Source: GCA-016699835 sp964543905 (lineage in GTDB: Bacteria; Planctomycetota; Phycisphaerae; Phycisphaerales; UBA1924). Taken from it: a DNA stretch of 64,000 nt. Within the stretch, counting starts at the first letter, position 1. Every line of letters begins with the position of its first letter. Location of the stretch: contig CAZIZO010000006.1 of the NCBI GenBank assembly GCA_964543905.1, positions 173,087-237,086 on the forward strand, written 5' to 3'. The notes below the pieces were generated by a model, which was given only the letters and a program-made list of their open reading frames with translations, ran no database searches and was not told the origin of the DNA. The position numbers and the translations under genes are program-made. Below, piece after piece: positions 50,429 to 59,837 of this stretch.

Positions 50429-51665
50429 CCCTTTGGCTCCCGTCTTGGCCCGACGAGAGCCCTCGCAGAATGTCGTTGACGATGACCTGCGTCTGGCCCC
50501 AGCGATAGTCGATCGGGCCACCGGAGGCGTCCCCCTGCCATCGGTCTCGGGCACGCAAGTTCTCCGGAAGCAGGCGCGCCCGTCCACCCTTGAGCTGACG
50601 CTCTCGAGTTGCGATCAACTGGCCAACGCGATGATCGTCCCAAACGCGCTCACCGTTGGCAGCCCGTAGTGCGATGCCGAGCCATGTCTCTGCGAACTCC
50701 TGGGTGCGGCTCGAGATGCGCGGGTTCAAACGCCGCACCAGCTCCCAGAACGCCGAGCGATCCCAGTCCCGAAGTCCCGACTCCTCGGCACGCACCGCCG
50801 ACTGCCATTCGCCAATTGAGGCCTCTAGCTGTCCGAGCAGATCATCGGATCCAGGCTTGATCCGGGCGAGTTGGAGGGAGTACACGAGAGGCCCACCCCA
50901 CACGCTCATGGCAAAAAAGCGAGCGTGCTCGATCTCCGCATGAAGATCGGGCGGCAACAGCTGTCTGATCTCCGGTCCCCAGACGAAAGGTGAATCGAGC
51001 TCCCGCTCGTTGCAGGTGACAAGGCGCGCCAGCACAGACCCGGACTGGTGGGTACAGATTCGATCTCGCAGAAACTCCGCTTCCTCGGCTCGAAGCTCCA
51101 AGGACGTCGATTCAAACAGTTCCTGCGGCTCGGCGGGCAACGCTGGATGCCAGTCACGCGAGGCCCCGTCCAACGGCTCGCCATCATCGGTGTTCAAGGG
51201 TCTATTGGGAGTCGCGCCCTCACGCGACAGCCGATGGAAGTACTGCTCGATCGATCCGTCGAACAGACGGATGCCCCAGAGCCGCAGTCCGCGCCAGTAC
51301 ACGCTGCTCGGCATTCTCTGAAGCCCGGCCTGAGCGTCACGGCCGATGATCCCGGTCGGGTCTGTGCAGCCCGCCAGCAACGACTGGATCAGCTCGACTT
51401 CGCGCCGGCGGAGCTTCGCCGATCGCTCTGCGGCCGTGAGCCGCCGTCGTTCGTACCGTCGCAGAATCCAGGGCACGAACAGGAAGTACCTCGCCCGCGT
51501 CTGGATCGTCGATGTGCCCGGGAAGAAGTGATCCGCGAACGCGTCCCGGATCGGCGAGAAGCCCAACTCATCGACCGTGTTCTTCTCCCGAAACAAATCG
51601 ATTACCTGCATCGCACGCTGGCGATCAGATTCGGCGAAGTCGAGCCAGGCAAGCGCGGAGAGCAT
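50421..51665 (-). CDS. DUF6361-family protein (operon gene 5)
   Basis: A 414-residue protein beginning MLSALAWLDFAESDRQRAMQ and containing FFPGTSTIQTRARYFLFVPW, which I recognise as the DUF6361 family pattern. The family has no known activity and occurs in defence islands next to DUF499 and DUF1156 genes. The ATG at 51665 is preferred to a TTG two codons earlier. The gene follows the DUF499 ATPase by 29 bases and overlaps the PLD gene. The absence of catalytic motifs suggests a structural or DNA-recognition subunit. The function is unknown. Confidence 0.78.
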   Translation of the reverse strand: MLSALAWLDFAESDRQRAMQVIDLFREKNTVDELGFSPIRDAFADHFFPGTSTIQTRARYFLFVPWILRRYERRRLTAAERSAKLRRREVELIQSLLAGCTDPTGIIGRDAQAGLQRMPSSVYWRGLRLWGIRLFDGSIEQYFHRLSREGATPNRPLNTDDGEPLDGASRDWHPALPAEPQELFESTSLELRAEEAEFLRDRICTHQSGSVLARLVTCNERELDSPFVWGPEIRQLLPPDLHAEIEHARFFAMSVWGGPLVYSLQLARIKPGSDDLLGQLEASIGEWQSAVRAEESGLRDWDRSAFWELVRRLNPRISSRTQEFAETWLGIALRAANGERVWDDHRVGQLIATRERQLKGGRARLLPENLRARDRWQGDASGGPIDYRWGQTQVIVNDILRGLSSGQDGSQRDA

Positions 51666-51694
51666 GAGCAACCTATTCGCGGCAACGATCCGCG

Positions 51695-54600
51695 CTACTC
51701 CAGTTTGAAAGTGCCGGCAACCGACTCCAGCGCCTTGTTGATCTCTGCGATGACAGCCGGGTCCACTGCCGTCGAACCATCGCCGATCTCAAGCCGCACG
51801 TGGAACCGCAGCGACACGTTCGTCTTCGCCTTGATGTCGAGCAGCCGAGGAACGGCGTCACCAAGATCCTGAAGCTGCGATGGCTCGAACTCGGCTTCCG
51901 CGGAGCGAATGTTTGTGGCAACTGGCCGACGCCCGCCTGTTGGTCCGGAGCCGCCGCCGGGTGGCGGAGCGGACGCGACCTTGATGCGAACTGCCTTGGC
52001 GGCCACAAGATCGCATGGCCATTCGCCGGAGTCATCGGTCAGCTCGACGAATCGCGCCTGCAGCGCCCCCGCGATTGCATCGCGTACGGTCTTCCAAGGC
52101 AGAGTGGCTCCCGCCGTTTGCGACAGTGACGTCGCAACTGCCAGCGCTGAGGCCGCTCCACCCTGCCACGCCGCGGGAAGGTTGTCTGGCAGCAAAGACG
52201 CAGCCGACAGCGGGGCCGGCGGACGGCGCAGCGTCGCCGCCGGCGCGAGGACGCCTGCCGGGATCGGTTCTCCGAGCAGACTGGCCGGGCCAGATAGCAG
52301 CCACACTTTGCCCTGCTCAACAGCCTCGGCGATGGCGGCATTCACCACGGCCGCCGATGCCTTGGGCACCGTCATCGGCTCGGGGAATCCCCCTCGATCG
52401 ACCTGCACGACCTTCGTTCCATCGAAGTACGAGATCACATCCTGAGCCGTGATGTGATCCGAGGCCCACAGGGTCGGCAGGACGCCGGGCGAGAGAAGCT
52501 CTCCAGGTAGCTCCGCCAACTCGGCCGCTTCGGGCAGAACCAACTCGAGCGCGGGATCGTTCAGCGCGGCCTCATCTGGACGCCCACGCCACCAAGTTCG
52601 GAAAGTGCGGTCGGGCCGCGTGAGCTTCAGGACAAATGTCCCCTGCACGCACCCCTCAACGAGCGTCTCAACGATCGCCTGTGCCTTCAGCATCTTCGGC
52701 AGGTGAGGCAGCTGCGCGAAAGCGCCCGCAAGATCCTTCACGCGGCGACTCGTCTCTCCACCCTTCCACAGGTTGTACGGACCGTCAGGCAAGAGGGCCT
52801 CGGCAGTGATCGCCGTGTCCTGAACGCGCGAGCGAGGATCCGTCTTGATGGCCTCGAAGTGCGGATCATCAGTGACGGTGAGCTTGAAGGCCTGCGCCTC
52901 GTCCTTGTCCGAAACGGTCACGACGATGCAGTAGGCCTGACGGATGGCCTCCGGAACGCGAGCACGAGCCTTGTCGATGTTGATCTTCAGCGTCTGCAGA
53001 CGCGCCACGTCCACAGAACCCTTCTGCTTGCGATCCTCATCACTCTTCGGGGTCAGATCGTCGAGAACCCGCTCCCACGCCAGTTGGTCACGGACACGGG
53101 CATGGGCGACATCGAGACCTTCCCGCGATGGGGCAAGCAACAGCACCGCGTTGCGAAACACGCGGGGTTTGTCGCTCCCCGTAGTCTCATCGAGGAACCG
53201 CTTGGCCTCCGCACTGGGCTTCCCCGAATCGGACGCCGCGCTCGGTGGCAGCACGGCATAGTGGAACAGGCCATCATCCTCGATGTCGCGTGGCTTGGTC
53301 GGGAGGGTGTGGACTCGCACGCCGAGCGTGGACGCGCCCGAGGAGAGCACCTTGGTCTTTCCAATCTCCTCGAGGAGTTTGGCCTTCACGACATCATCCG
53401 GTGTCTGTTCCGCAGCTGCTGCCTGCATCTGCGTAAGGTTCGGACGATTGCCGAGTCGCCACTCGGCGGGGAGCTGTCCGTAGTTTTCAGGGAGGTCGCC
53501 GTCATCGAGCCAGTAGCTGCTCCGCGCCCAGCGGGCCAGCCCCTTCTCCAACTCGATTTTGTCGGGGCGGCACGGGCCGACCAGCAGCATGAGGTCCTTC
53601 GTCTTCGCGCTGCGCCCCGCAGGCTGCGAGTGCAGGAAGGTCGCGATGACCGCCTGCTCGATCTCGCGAACCTTGAGCCCAACCGAATCCGCCTGCACGC
53701 GGCGAGCGATGTCGAGTTCGCTCTGAACGATGCCGGTCCACTTCGTGGCCTGTCCATCGTTGACGATCGTGTCCGCGATGAGCACGAGCTCTCGAGCGGC
53801 CTCTGAAAGCCCAGCCTGCTTTGGCGAACTCAGGAATACCGCGGGCCCAACAAGCGGGCACTCGTCCCACTTCTCCGCCTCACGGAGGGCCAGCGCGAAC
53901 GTTCGGAGGACGCCGCGAGTCTTCTGGAACCGATCTATCGTCGTCCACTTGGTATAGAAGACCTCGGTCAGCTCGGGGTGGAACGGAAAGCTCTTGAGGT
54001 ATCGCTCCTCCGCGCTCGCGCCCAGTCTGGCAGTCTGCTCGTCCAGCGGCGTGATCCCCTTGAGCGCGGCGATGACGTGCTGTCGCCAGCTGTCGCGATC
54101 CTGGCCCGACACCGGGTCGAAAAGCCGCCGGCGCAACACCTCCGCCACGTCGTCCTTCTCCACCGGCTGCACGGCTTCCTCACGCTGACGCTGGAAGATG
54201 TCGTACAACTCAGACACGATCCGCTTGCCGAGGGCGTCGGCCTGGTCCTTTGGATCGCTGGACAACAGCGACGCCACGATGCAGCATCGATTTACCTTCG
54301 CCGCTGCCTGCGTCAGATACTGGAAGAACGACGTCAGGATGTCGATCCAGCCCGGTTCTGAGCGGATCTTCACCTTCGCGTACAGCAGCACCTCGTCGAG
54401 GAGCACGAGCGTCCCCATGTCCTTCTTGGACGGAAGCGACAGGAGGTCGGTCAACGTGTTCTCGGCGGGCGGCGTCTCGCGTTCCTCGGCGACGCCCTTG
54501 GCATTCAGCAACTTCAGCCCGTCATCGCCTGCCACTTGATAGGCCAGGATGCTCCAAGGGTGTTTCAGGCGGCGCACAGCGCCGTCGGGAGAGCGGACCT

Positions 54601-55039
54601 CGCACCCCGTTTCCACGTCGATCTTGTCGAAGCACAGCGCCGCGACCCTCGCCTGCGGAAGCTCTTGCCCGATCGTGGTCCTGAATTCACCTACTGCAGG
54701 AAGCTCGTGCGGCAGCTTGGCCGGATCATGCACCAGGTGACGCATCGTGATCAGCGTGTGTGTCTTGCCGCCTCCGTAGGTCAGCTCCAGCTGGCGCACC
54801 GCCTTGTCGCTCTTGCCGGCCAGCCGCAGCACCACGTCCTTGACGAGGTTTCGCAGGTTGTGCGTCGGGAAGGTGAGAGCAAAGAACTCCTCCGGCTTCT
54901 CGTAGATCGGCCGCTTCCCGTTCTGCATCATGACCTCGTAGAGATCTGCCGCAAACATGTGCAGGGGGAGGTCGCCCGACCGGAGGTCGCTGCGGAGCTT
55001 GACCACTTCGTGCCAGGCTTTCCAGGATTGCTTTGCCAT
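51695..55039 (-). CDS. DUF499 AAA-type ATPase (operon gene 4)
   Basis: A 1,114-residue P-loop ATPase. Walker A is in LELTYGGGKTHTLITMRHL (about 84-102), Walker B LVLLDE at 211-216, and the N-terminal helical start ADLYEVMMQNGKRPIYEKPE is typical of DUF499 (COG1483). The C-terminal half has a DUF499-type extension with a Pro/Gly linker (about 1025-1045). This family is related in layout to the large ATPases BrxC/PglY of BREX systems and is usually paired with the DUF1156 methylase, as here. ATG 55039 has GAGG seven bases upstream. It may assemble on DNA and license methylation or restriction; that is inference. Confidence 0.88.
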   Translation of the reverse strand: MAKQSWKAWHEVVKLRSDLRSGDLPLHMFAADLYEVMMQNGKRPIYEKPEEFFALTFPTHNLRNLVKDVVLRLAGKSDKAVRQLELTYGGGKTHTLITMRHLVHDPAKLPHELPAVGEFRTTIGQELPQARVAALCFDKIDVETGCEVRSPDGAVRRLKHPWSILAYQVAGDDGLKLLNAKGVAEERETPPAENTLTDLLSLPSKKDMGTLVLLDEVLLYAKVKIRSEPGWIDILTSFFQYLTQAAAKVNRCCIVASLLSSDPKDQADALGKRIVSELYDIFQRQREEAVQPVEKDDVAEVLRRRLFDPVSGQDRDSWRQHVIAALKGITPLDEQTARLGASAEERYLKSFPFHPELTEVFYTKWTTIDRFQKTRGVLRTFALALREAEKWDECPLVGPAVFLSSPKQAGLSEAARELVLIADTIVNDGQATKWTGIVQSELDIARRVQADSVGLKVREIEQAVIATFLHSQPAGRSAKTKDLMLLVGPCRPDKIELEKGLARWARSSYWLDDGDLPENYGQLPAEWRLGNRPNLTQMQAAAAEQTPDDVVKAKLLEEIGKTKVLSSGASTLGVRVHTLPTKPRDIEDDGLFHYAVLPPSAASDSGKPSAEAKRFLDETTGSDKPRVFRNAVLLLAPSREGLDVAHARVRDQLAWERVLDDLTPKSDEDRKQKGSVDVARLQTLKINIDKARARVPEAIRQAYCIVVTVSDKDEAQAFKLTVTDDPHFEAIKTDPRSRVQDTAITAEALLPDGPYNLWKGGETSRRVKDLAGAFAQLPHLPKMLKAQAIVETLVEGCVQGTFVLKLTRPDRTFRTWWRGRPDEAALNDPALELVLPEAAELAELPGELLSPGVLPTLWASDHITAQDVISYFDGTKVVQVDRGGFPEPMTVPKASAAVVNAAIAEAVEQGKVWLLSGPASLLGEPIPAGVLAPAATLRRPPAPLSAASLLPDNLPAAWQGGAASALAVATSLSQTAGATLPWKTVRDAIAGALQARFVELTDDSGEWPCDLVAAKAVRIKVASAPPPGGGSGPTGGRRPVATNIRSAEAEFEPSQLQDLGDAVPRLLDIKAKTNVSLRFHVRLEIGDGSTAVDPAVIAEINKALESVAGTFKLE

Positions 55040-55104
55040 AGTCGTACCTCGGGTCAGAGCGGCCGTGAGACCCCGTGGGGCCCGGCCAGTTCGGGATCAT
55101 TCGC

Positions 55105-58100
55105 TCAGTCGTTCGTGGTCTTGGTGGTGAACAGTTCGGGTCCACGGTCAGTGACCGCGCCCTTCGCGCCGATGTGGTTGCTGATGCTCTCCAGCAGCGA
55201 ACGTTCGCTGCCTTCGGACAGCTCGATCAGCGACTGCACCACCCGTTTGAACAGCTCGTTCCGGCGCAGGCCGTGTTCGTCGATGTACTCGTCGACCTTG
55301 TGCAGATCGCCGTCCTTCCAAAGGTGCATCAGCCGGTGGATGCGATCGATCAGCGGCACGGCCTTGCCTTCAGGTGCCTCGTGGCCGAGGCTGCGACCCT
55401 TCCGCTGGCTCCACGCCTTTAGTTTTACCTTGCTGCCGCCGCCTTCCCCGCCAGCATCGGCTTCGCTGTCGCCATCCTCGGGATCGTCATCTTCGTTCTC
55501 ATCCTCCGGAGTCTCACCCGAGCCCGCGCCGACAAGGATGTCCCACGATCGCTCAAGCTCAGCGTCCGAGAGACCGCACGCGGTGGCATACAGGATGCAG
55601 GCACCAACGGGGGCTTCGGCCATGCCAAAGTCGTGACGGTGCAGAAGGTAGTAGCCCGTGACCTCGTCGAGCCGGTCGGCGGCGGAAAGATCCGCCCCCT
55701 TCTCGCCGGAGAGCACCTGGCCGACGATGTAGTCAACCACCATGCGGCGGACGTGGTTGAGGAACTCGCCCACGCTCATTGTGGCATTGGGCTCGTTGGC
55801 CTTGCGGACGACCGGGTGCTTGCTGTAGGCCTCCAGCGCGGGACCGGTGGCGGCCCACACGAAGTCGGGGCCGCGGATGCCCGCATCCCAGAACTCGCGG
55901 AGCTGCAAGGAGATATTCACTCGCATCTCTTCGAGGACACGGTTATCCCAACCGGGGCGAGCCGCCACAGACCGCTTCTTGCAGACGAGCCACACGGACG
56001 ACGCCAGCGAAGCTCGCCCCAGATTCCGAAGTCCGCCCGGCATCTCAGTCACGATCGGCCATGATCCGTTCACGCAAAAGCCGGCGCGAATGACAGCTGC
56101 CGCCAAAGTCTCCCACGCGTCTGGTGACTTGTTAGCAAACACCACCACCATGTGACCCGTCTCGCTCAGTCGATCCGCCGCGGACTTGAACGCCCGGTAC
56201 ATCCCGTCTTCATAAACGGCCTTGGAGAGTCGGTGATCGCCATTGTGCCGACTGTCATCATCGATCAGTTCGCCATTCTGGGAATCATGACTCCACTTCG
56301 GAGACAGTGGCGCCTTGAACGCCCCGCTGAACGCACCGTCTGCGTCGCCCACGATGCGGCGGAGCCAGACGTAGAAAAAGTCCATCAGATCCGAGTATGG
56401 GATAGCATCGTAATACGGCGGATCCGTGAAGACGATGTCGTAAAGTCCTTCAGCACCGTCAATTGCTGAACGGTTCTCGACGTGCGGAGCAATCGTGTTC
56501 TGCCATGAATCAGCGAACAATGTTGCCAGTACGCGCCATGCGGACTTGATTCCGCCCGCGAAGAAGCGGTCGATGGGTGCAAGGGGATTCGCCTCCGCAA
56601 AGTCCCATGTGACAGGCAAGGCCCATCGCATGAACACGTGCTTTACCTCTTCCGCGCCGCTCTCCCACACACACAACTGTGCGAGATAGTCAGCCGTTCT
56701 ACTGATGATGCACGCCGAGTAAAGCCGGAGCGCGGTCGCCCATTCCTCCGGGTACTTCATTGCCGCCGCTGCGTTCTGCGACTCGCGCGTGTGACGTGCG
56801 AAGACCGCGAGCGCCAGCAGTTGCCGCGGAACGAACAAAGAACTCCAGGTCATGAAGCCGTATCCCTGCACCGAGAAGGCCCGTCCCGCACCCCGACCAC
56901 CGCCAGCTGGCGTAGGTTCATTTGGGACACCATAGGGCAGTTCCTCGAATGCACTGGCCACTGCGATCGACGCCATGTTTGAAGCTTCAATCTCCTCCGC
57001 AGTTGGGGTGCGGTAGCTCTTGCCCGCCGGCGCTTCGACGGCTACTGCGGTCAAGAGAGCACCAAGTCTCCCGGCGCGACCCTCTAGACGGACATCCTCC
57101 ATCGTCGTTATCGCACCGCAGCAGGGGCACTTCACGCCGGATCGTGACGTTGTTCCCGTACCGAGCCGTTTGTCATTCTCCCGCCTTTGTGCTGCGTTCC
57201 CACCTTTCAGTGGCACATTTGTTTGCACACCAAACACGACCCGTTTGCGATCGGCGCTGGGCTCCATCGCCAGCAAGACGCGTTTGTCTGGCTTTCGACA
57301 CAGCCACCGCGTTTTCAGCAGAGGTACCGTGGCCCGACAGTTCTTGCACGTCACGGAGCGAGCCCAGAGGTAGGCAACTGTTGGCTTGGCGATCCAACGC
57401 GGATTTCGCTTGTCTTCCAGGTACTCCGGCGTGAACTCGCTATTGAACGCATCGACGTCTGCTACCCCGTCGTCCTTGAGAGGCACGCGCCTCATCGGCT
57501 GGTGCTCGTAGGAGACGTGGTCCTTCTTGATGGGCTCAAACTCAGCGTATGTTGGGTAGTACTGCGCTAGTTCCCGTCGCGCTTTGGCCAGCACCCACTG
57601 GCCCCAGGCTCGCACGTGCCACGCCAGGTCCGCCTGGATCTCCTCGTCAGCCCCCTCAGGCGGTCCGAACGGCAGCACGGCGTCGGGTTGCTTCGAACCC
57701 GGCTTGACCTTCTTCTTGCTCCCAGCATGGAGCCGCTTGAGAGCGGCGGCGGTTTCTGCCTTGCTGTAGCCCTTGGCCTTCTTGAAGAACTCCTCCATGA
57801 ACGCATCGTCGCGGAGGATGAACTCGGGCAACGGCCGGGTCTGCCCCGCCAATTTCTGCGGGTACTCCAGCGTGCACTTCAGGATGAACCAAGCGACGGG
57901 GTTGATGTCCACCGCCGTCGCCTCGCACCCGAGTCGCATGGCTTCGAGCGGGATCGCGCCGCCGCCAGCAAAGGGGTCAAGGACCTTCGGGGCGCGGCCG
58001 CCATACGCCTTGCGGATCTCCTGCCGGAACCACTCAAGCGTCTCGGCGTTCTCCGTCTCGCGTCCCCAGTGCAGGATGCCGCCCTCAGTCTCCTCCTTCA

Positions 58101-58380
58101 CCCGCTCGACGGTCTGACCGTCGGGCATCTTCTTCTTCTCGATTCTCTTGACTACACGCCCACCGATCTTCTCGCACAGCTCCTTTCGGCCCTCTGGCGT
58201 CCCGGGGTCTGGCAGTAGCGTCGCGATGAGCGCGGCACGGCATGCCGCCAGCGGCCGGCGGGCCGGCCAGATGTGCAGCGTCGAGATGTGCCCGTGCCGC
58301 ACGTTCTTCTCGTGGACGGAGTCGAGGGAAGCCTGCTTGAGGGGGAAGGCGTGCTCGATGAGGCGAGGGAAGTCGGTCAT
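55105..58380 (-). CDS. DUF1156 DNA methylase with zinc ribbon (operon gene 3)
   Basis: A 1,091-residue amino-methyltransferase. The N-terminal DUF1156 block (IEHAFPLKQASLDSVHEKNV, then HIWPARRPLAACRAALIA) is followed by SAM motif I VLDPFAGGGAIPLE (about 133-146) with acidic Asp158, and catalytic DPPY at 653-656. A zinc ribbon (CKNC and CPCCG) lies between them. The DPPY motif implies N6-adenine or N4-cytosine methylation. An acidic linker (about 960-985) precedes a helical C-terminal domain. The COG1743/COG1483 pairing with DUF499 is, as I recall, a known feature of defence-island surveys. It probably marks host DNA as self. Confidence 0.9.
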   Translation of the reverse strand: MTDFPRLIEHAFPLKQASLDSVHEKNVRHGHISTLHIWPARRPLAACRAALIATLLPDPGTPEGRKELCEKIGGRVVKRIEKKKMPDGQTVERVKEETEGGILHWGRETENAETLEWFRQEIRKAYGGRAPKVLDPFAGGGAIPLEAMRLGCEATAVDINPVAWFILKCTLEYPQKLAGQTRPLPEFILRDDAFMEEFFKKAKGYSKAETAAALKRLHAGSKKKVKPGSKQPDAVLPFGPPEGADEEIQADLAWHVRAWGQWVLAKARRELAQYYPTYAEFEPIKKDHVSYEHQPMRRVPLKDDGVADVDAFNSEFTPEYLEDKRNPRWIAKPTVAYLWARSVTCKNCRATVPLLKTRWLCRKPDKRVLLAMEPSADRKRVVFGVQTNVPLKGGNAAQRRENDKRLGTGTTSRSGVKCPCCGAITTMEDVRLEGRAGRLGALLTAVAVEAPAGKSYRTPTAEEIEASNMASIAVASAFEELPYGVPNEPTPAGGGRGAGRAFSVQGYGFMTWSSLFVPRQLLALAVFARHTRESQNAAAAMKYPEEWATALRLYSACIISRTADYLAQLCVWESGAEEVKHVFMRWALPVTWDFAEANPLAPIDRFFAGGIKSAWRVLATLFADSWQNTIAPHVENRSAIDGAEGLYDIVFTDPPYYDAIPYSDLMDFFYVWLRRIVGDADGAFSGAFKAPLSPKWSHDSQNGELIDDDSRHNGDHRLSKAVYEDGMYRAFKSAADRLSETGHMVVVFANKSPDAWETLAAAVIRAGFCVNGSWPIVTEMPGGLRNLGRASLASSVWLVCKKRSVAARPGWDNRVLEEMRVNISLQLREFWDAGIRGPDFVWAATGPALEAYSKHPVVRKANEPNATMSVGEFLNHVRRMVVDYIVGQVLSGEKGADLSAADRLDEVTGYYLLHRHDFGMAEAPVGACILYATACGLSDAELERSWDILVGAGSGETPEDENEDDDPEDGDSEADAGGEGGGSKVKLKAWSQRKGRSLGHEAPEGKAVPLIDRIHRLMHLWKDGDLHKVDEYIDEHGLRRNELFKRVVQSLIELSEGSERSLLESISNHIGAKGAVTDRGPELFTTKTTND

Positions 58381-58647
58381 GGGTGGCTCAAACGCTTTTC
58401 ATGGGTGATTCAGCTGGGTTATCGGGGCAGCAGCAACCTTCGGGATCGGTACGGGTTGAATCAGCGGGAACCCTCGGTTACTCTTTCCGTACGGTGATTC
58501 AGGCTTCCGTGGCATGGCAGCCGATACGCTAAAAGCCGAGAGCGACCCACGGACGGGATCGTTCCGAGGCAGGTCGGACGTGTGCTATGGCGACGCGAGT
58601 GATCAGTTCGAGCATGGTGTTCTCCACGGGTAACTCTGGGAGCCGGT
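58381..58647. repeat. Operon gap with direct and inverted TGATTCA repeats
   Basis: This 267-base gap is the longest inside the operon. GGTGATTCAG occurs at 58404-58413 and again at 58493-58502, and the inverse TGAATCA lies between them near 58457-58463. The copies could form alternative hairpins, bind a regulator or mark an internal promoter. No gene seen. Confidence 0.4.
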
Positions 58648-59799
58648 CTACCCCTTGGCAGGTCGGGACTTCCGGCCCGGCTTCGCCCGCGCCTTCTTCC
58701 CGTCCGGTTGAGCATCCGCAGGCGATGACGACGACGGTCCCGTTGGGCTCGCCGCCGCGGGTGCCGGTGAATGACTCCAAGCTTGCGACAAAATCTCCTC
58801 CTGGATCATCACCTGGCCTTGTGGGCTCGGAAGCACCTGGTACCTCCGACGAGTGATGTGCTGACTGGAGAGCGGCGCGCTTTCCACCATCGCGTGGATC
58901 AAGTCGAAGTTTTTCACTTTCGGCGGCGTTGGCTGTCCCTGCGCAAGGGGTTGCGGGTCAGGCATCGCTGACAGCTCCGCGTGCGGATTGAACACCGAAA
59001 GATTCTCAAACTCCGCCTCATAGTCGAGGTACAGGTTCCACATCGCAGTCTCAAGCTCTGGCGGCAAGTCGCTGTTGACCTTGAGTTTCAGGTCTTCCTT
59101 CGCCTCACGCCGGTTGATCGGGTGGCCGTGGAAGTACAGTTTTGACGCCATGTTCTCCACGATGTCCTTGATCGTGTGATCGTCGGCGTTGCGCATGTGC
59201 GTGCGCATGATCTTCGTGGCGATCATCCGAGACTGGGCGAGGAACCGCTCGACGTTACCCAACGCCAGTGGGTGAACCTTGTTCGCCAGGATCTCGATCG
59301 TCTTGACCAGTTCGTCCTCGTGCGAGATCCCAACTGACTTCACGAAGTTGATGTAGGCTCGGACATCTTCCACGCTGATGCCGATCCGGCGGCCGGTGCC
59401 CTGCTCGACCGGGTTGTAGTCGTTCGACACCGTCGGATCGATGGGGCCGAGTTCGCCGAACGGGTGCATGACGATCTCATCAGCACCGAGCGCGAGCAGC
59501 GATGCGGCGCTGTATGCGCGGTAGGGAACGAGAACCGAGAACGACTTCGAGAACTCCCGGAACACGGACACGAGCCGCCAGGGAACCGTGCCGCTTCCGC
59601 CATTGCTCACAAGAAAAATGTCCAGCTTGTCGATTGGCCTCTGCTGGAACTTCAGCAGATGGTCGAACACGACGCGTACGGAGTCGTCTGCCATCTGCGC
59701 AGGGGCATTCGGGCGCAGGCTCGTGAGGTAACAGATTACCGTGGAGCCCCGCAGTTCTTGGATCTTCTTGATGAGTGAGATTCGATGCTCGAACGCCAT
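58648..59799 (-). CDS. SDH/ClpP-like serine peptidase homologue (operon gene 2)
   Basis: A 383-residue soluble protein of the ClpP/crotonase-like fold. LDIFLVSNGGSGTVPWRLVS (60-79) is the oxyanion-type loop, and PYRAYSAASLLALGADEIVM (92-111) contains candidate nucleophile Ser97, followed by FGELGPIDPT (Asp121). This matches the SDH_sah (serine dehydrogenase proteinase) family, relatives of SppA signal-peptide peptidase. No membrane span is present, so it is a cytosolic form. The C-terminal about 60 residues are Pro/Ser/Lys-rich. ATG 59799 has GGAG seven bases upstream; the longer frame to 60012 lies inside the helicase gene. A peptidase in the middle of a methylase/helicase operon suggests a proteolytic switch or effector. 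Confidence 0.8.
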   Translation of the reverse strand: MAFEHRISLIKKIQELRGSTVICYLTSLRPNAPAQMADDSVRVVFDHLLKFQQRPIDKLDIFLVSNGGSGTVPWRLVSVFREFSKSFSVLVPYRAYSAASLLALGADEIVMHPFGELGPIDPTVSNDYNPVEQGTGRRIGISVEDVRAYINFVKSVGISHEDELVKTIEILANKVHPLALGNVERFLAQSRMIATKIMRTHMRNADDHTIKDIVENMASKLYFHGHPINRREAKEDLKLKVNSDLPPELETAMWNLYLDYEAEFENLSVFNPHAELSAMPDPQPLAQGQPTPPKVKNFDLIHAMVESAPLSSQHITRRRYQVLPSPQGQVMIQEEILSQAWSHSPAPAAASPTGPSSSSPADAQPDGKKARAKPGRKSRPAKG

Positions 59800-59837
59800 A
59801 TGTACTCTCCATCGCGGGCCCTCGCAGACCCGCAGGT

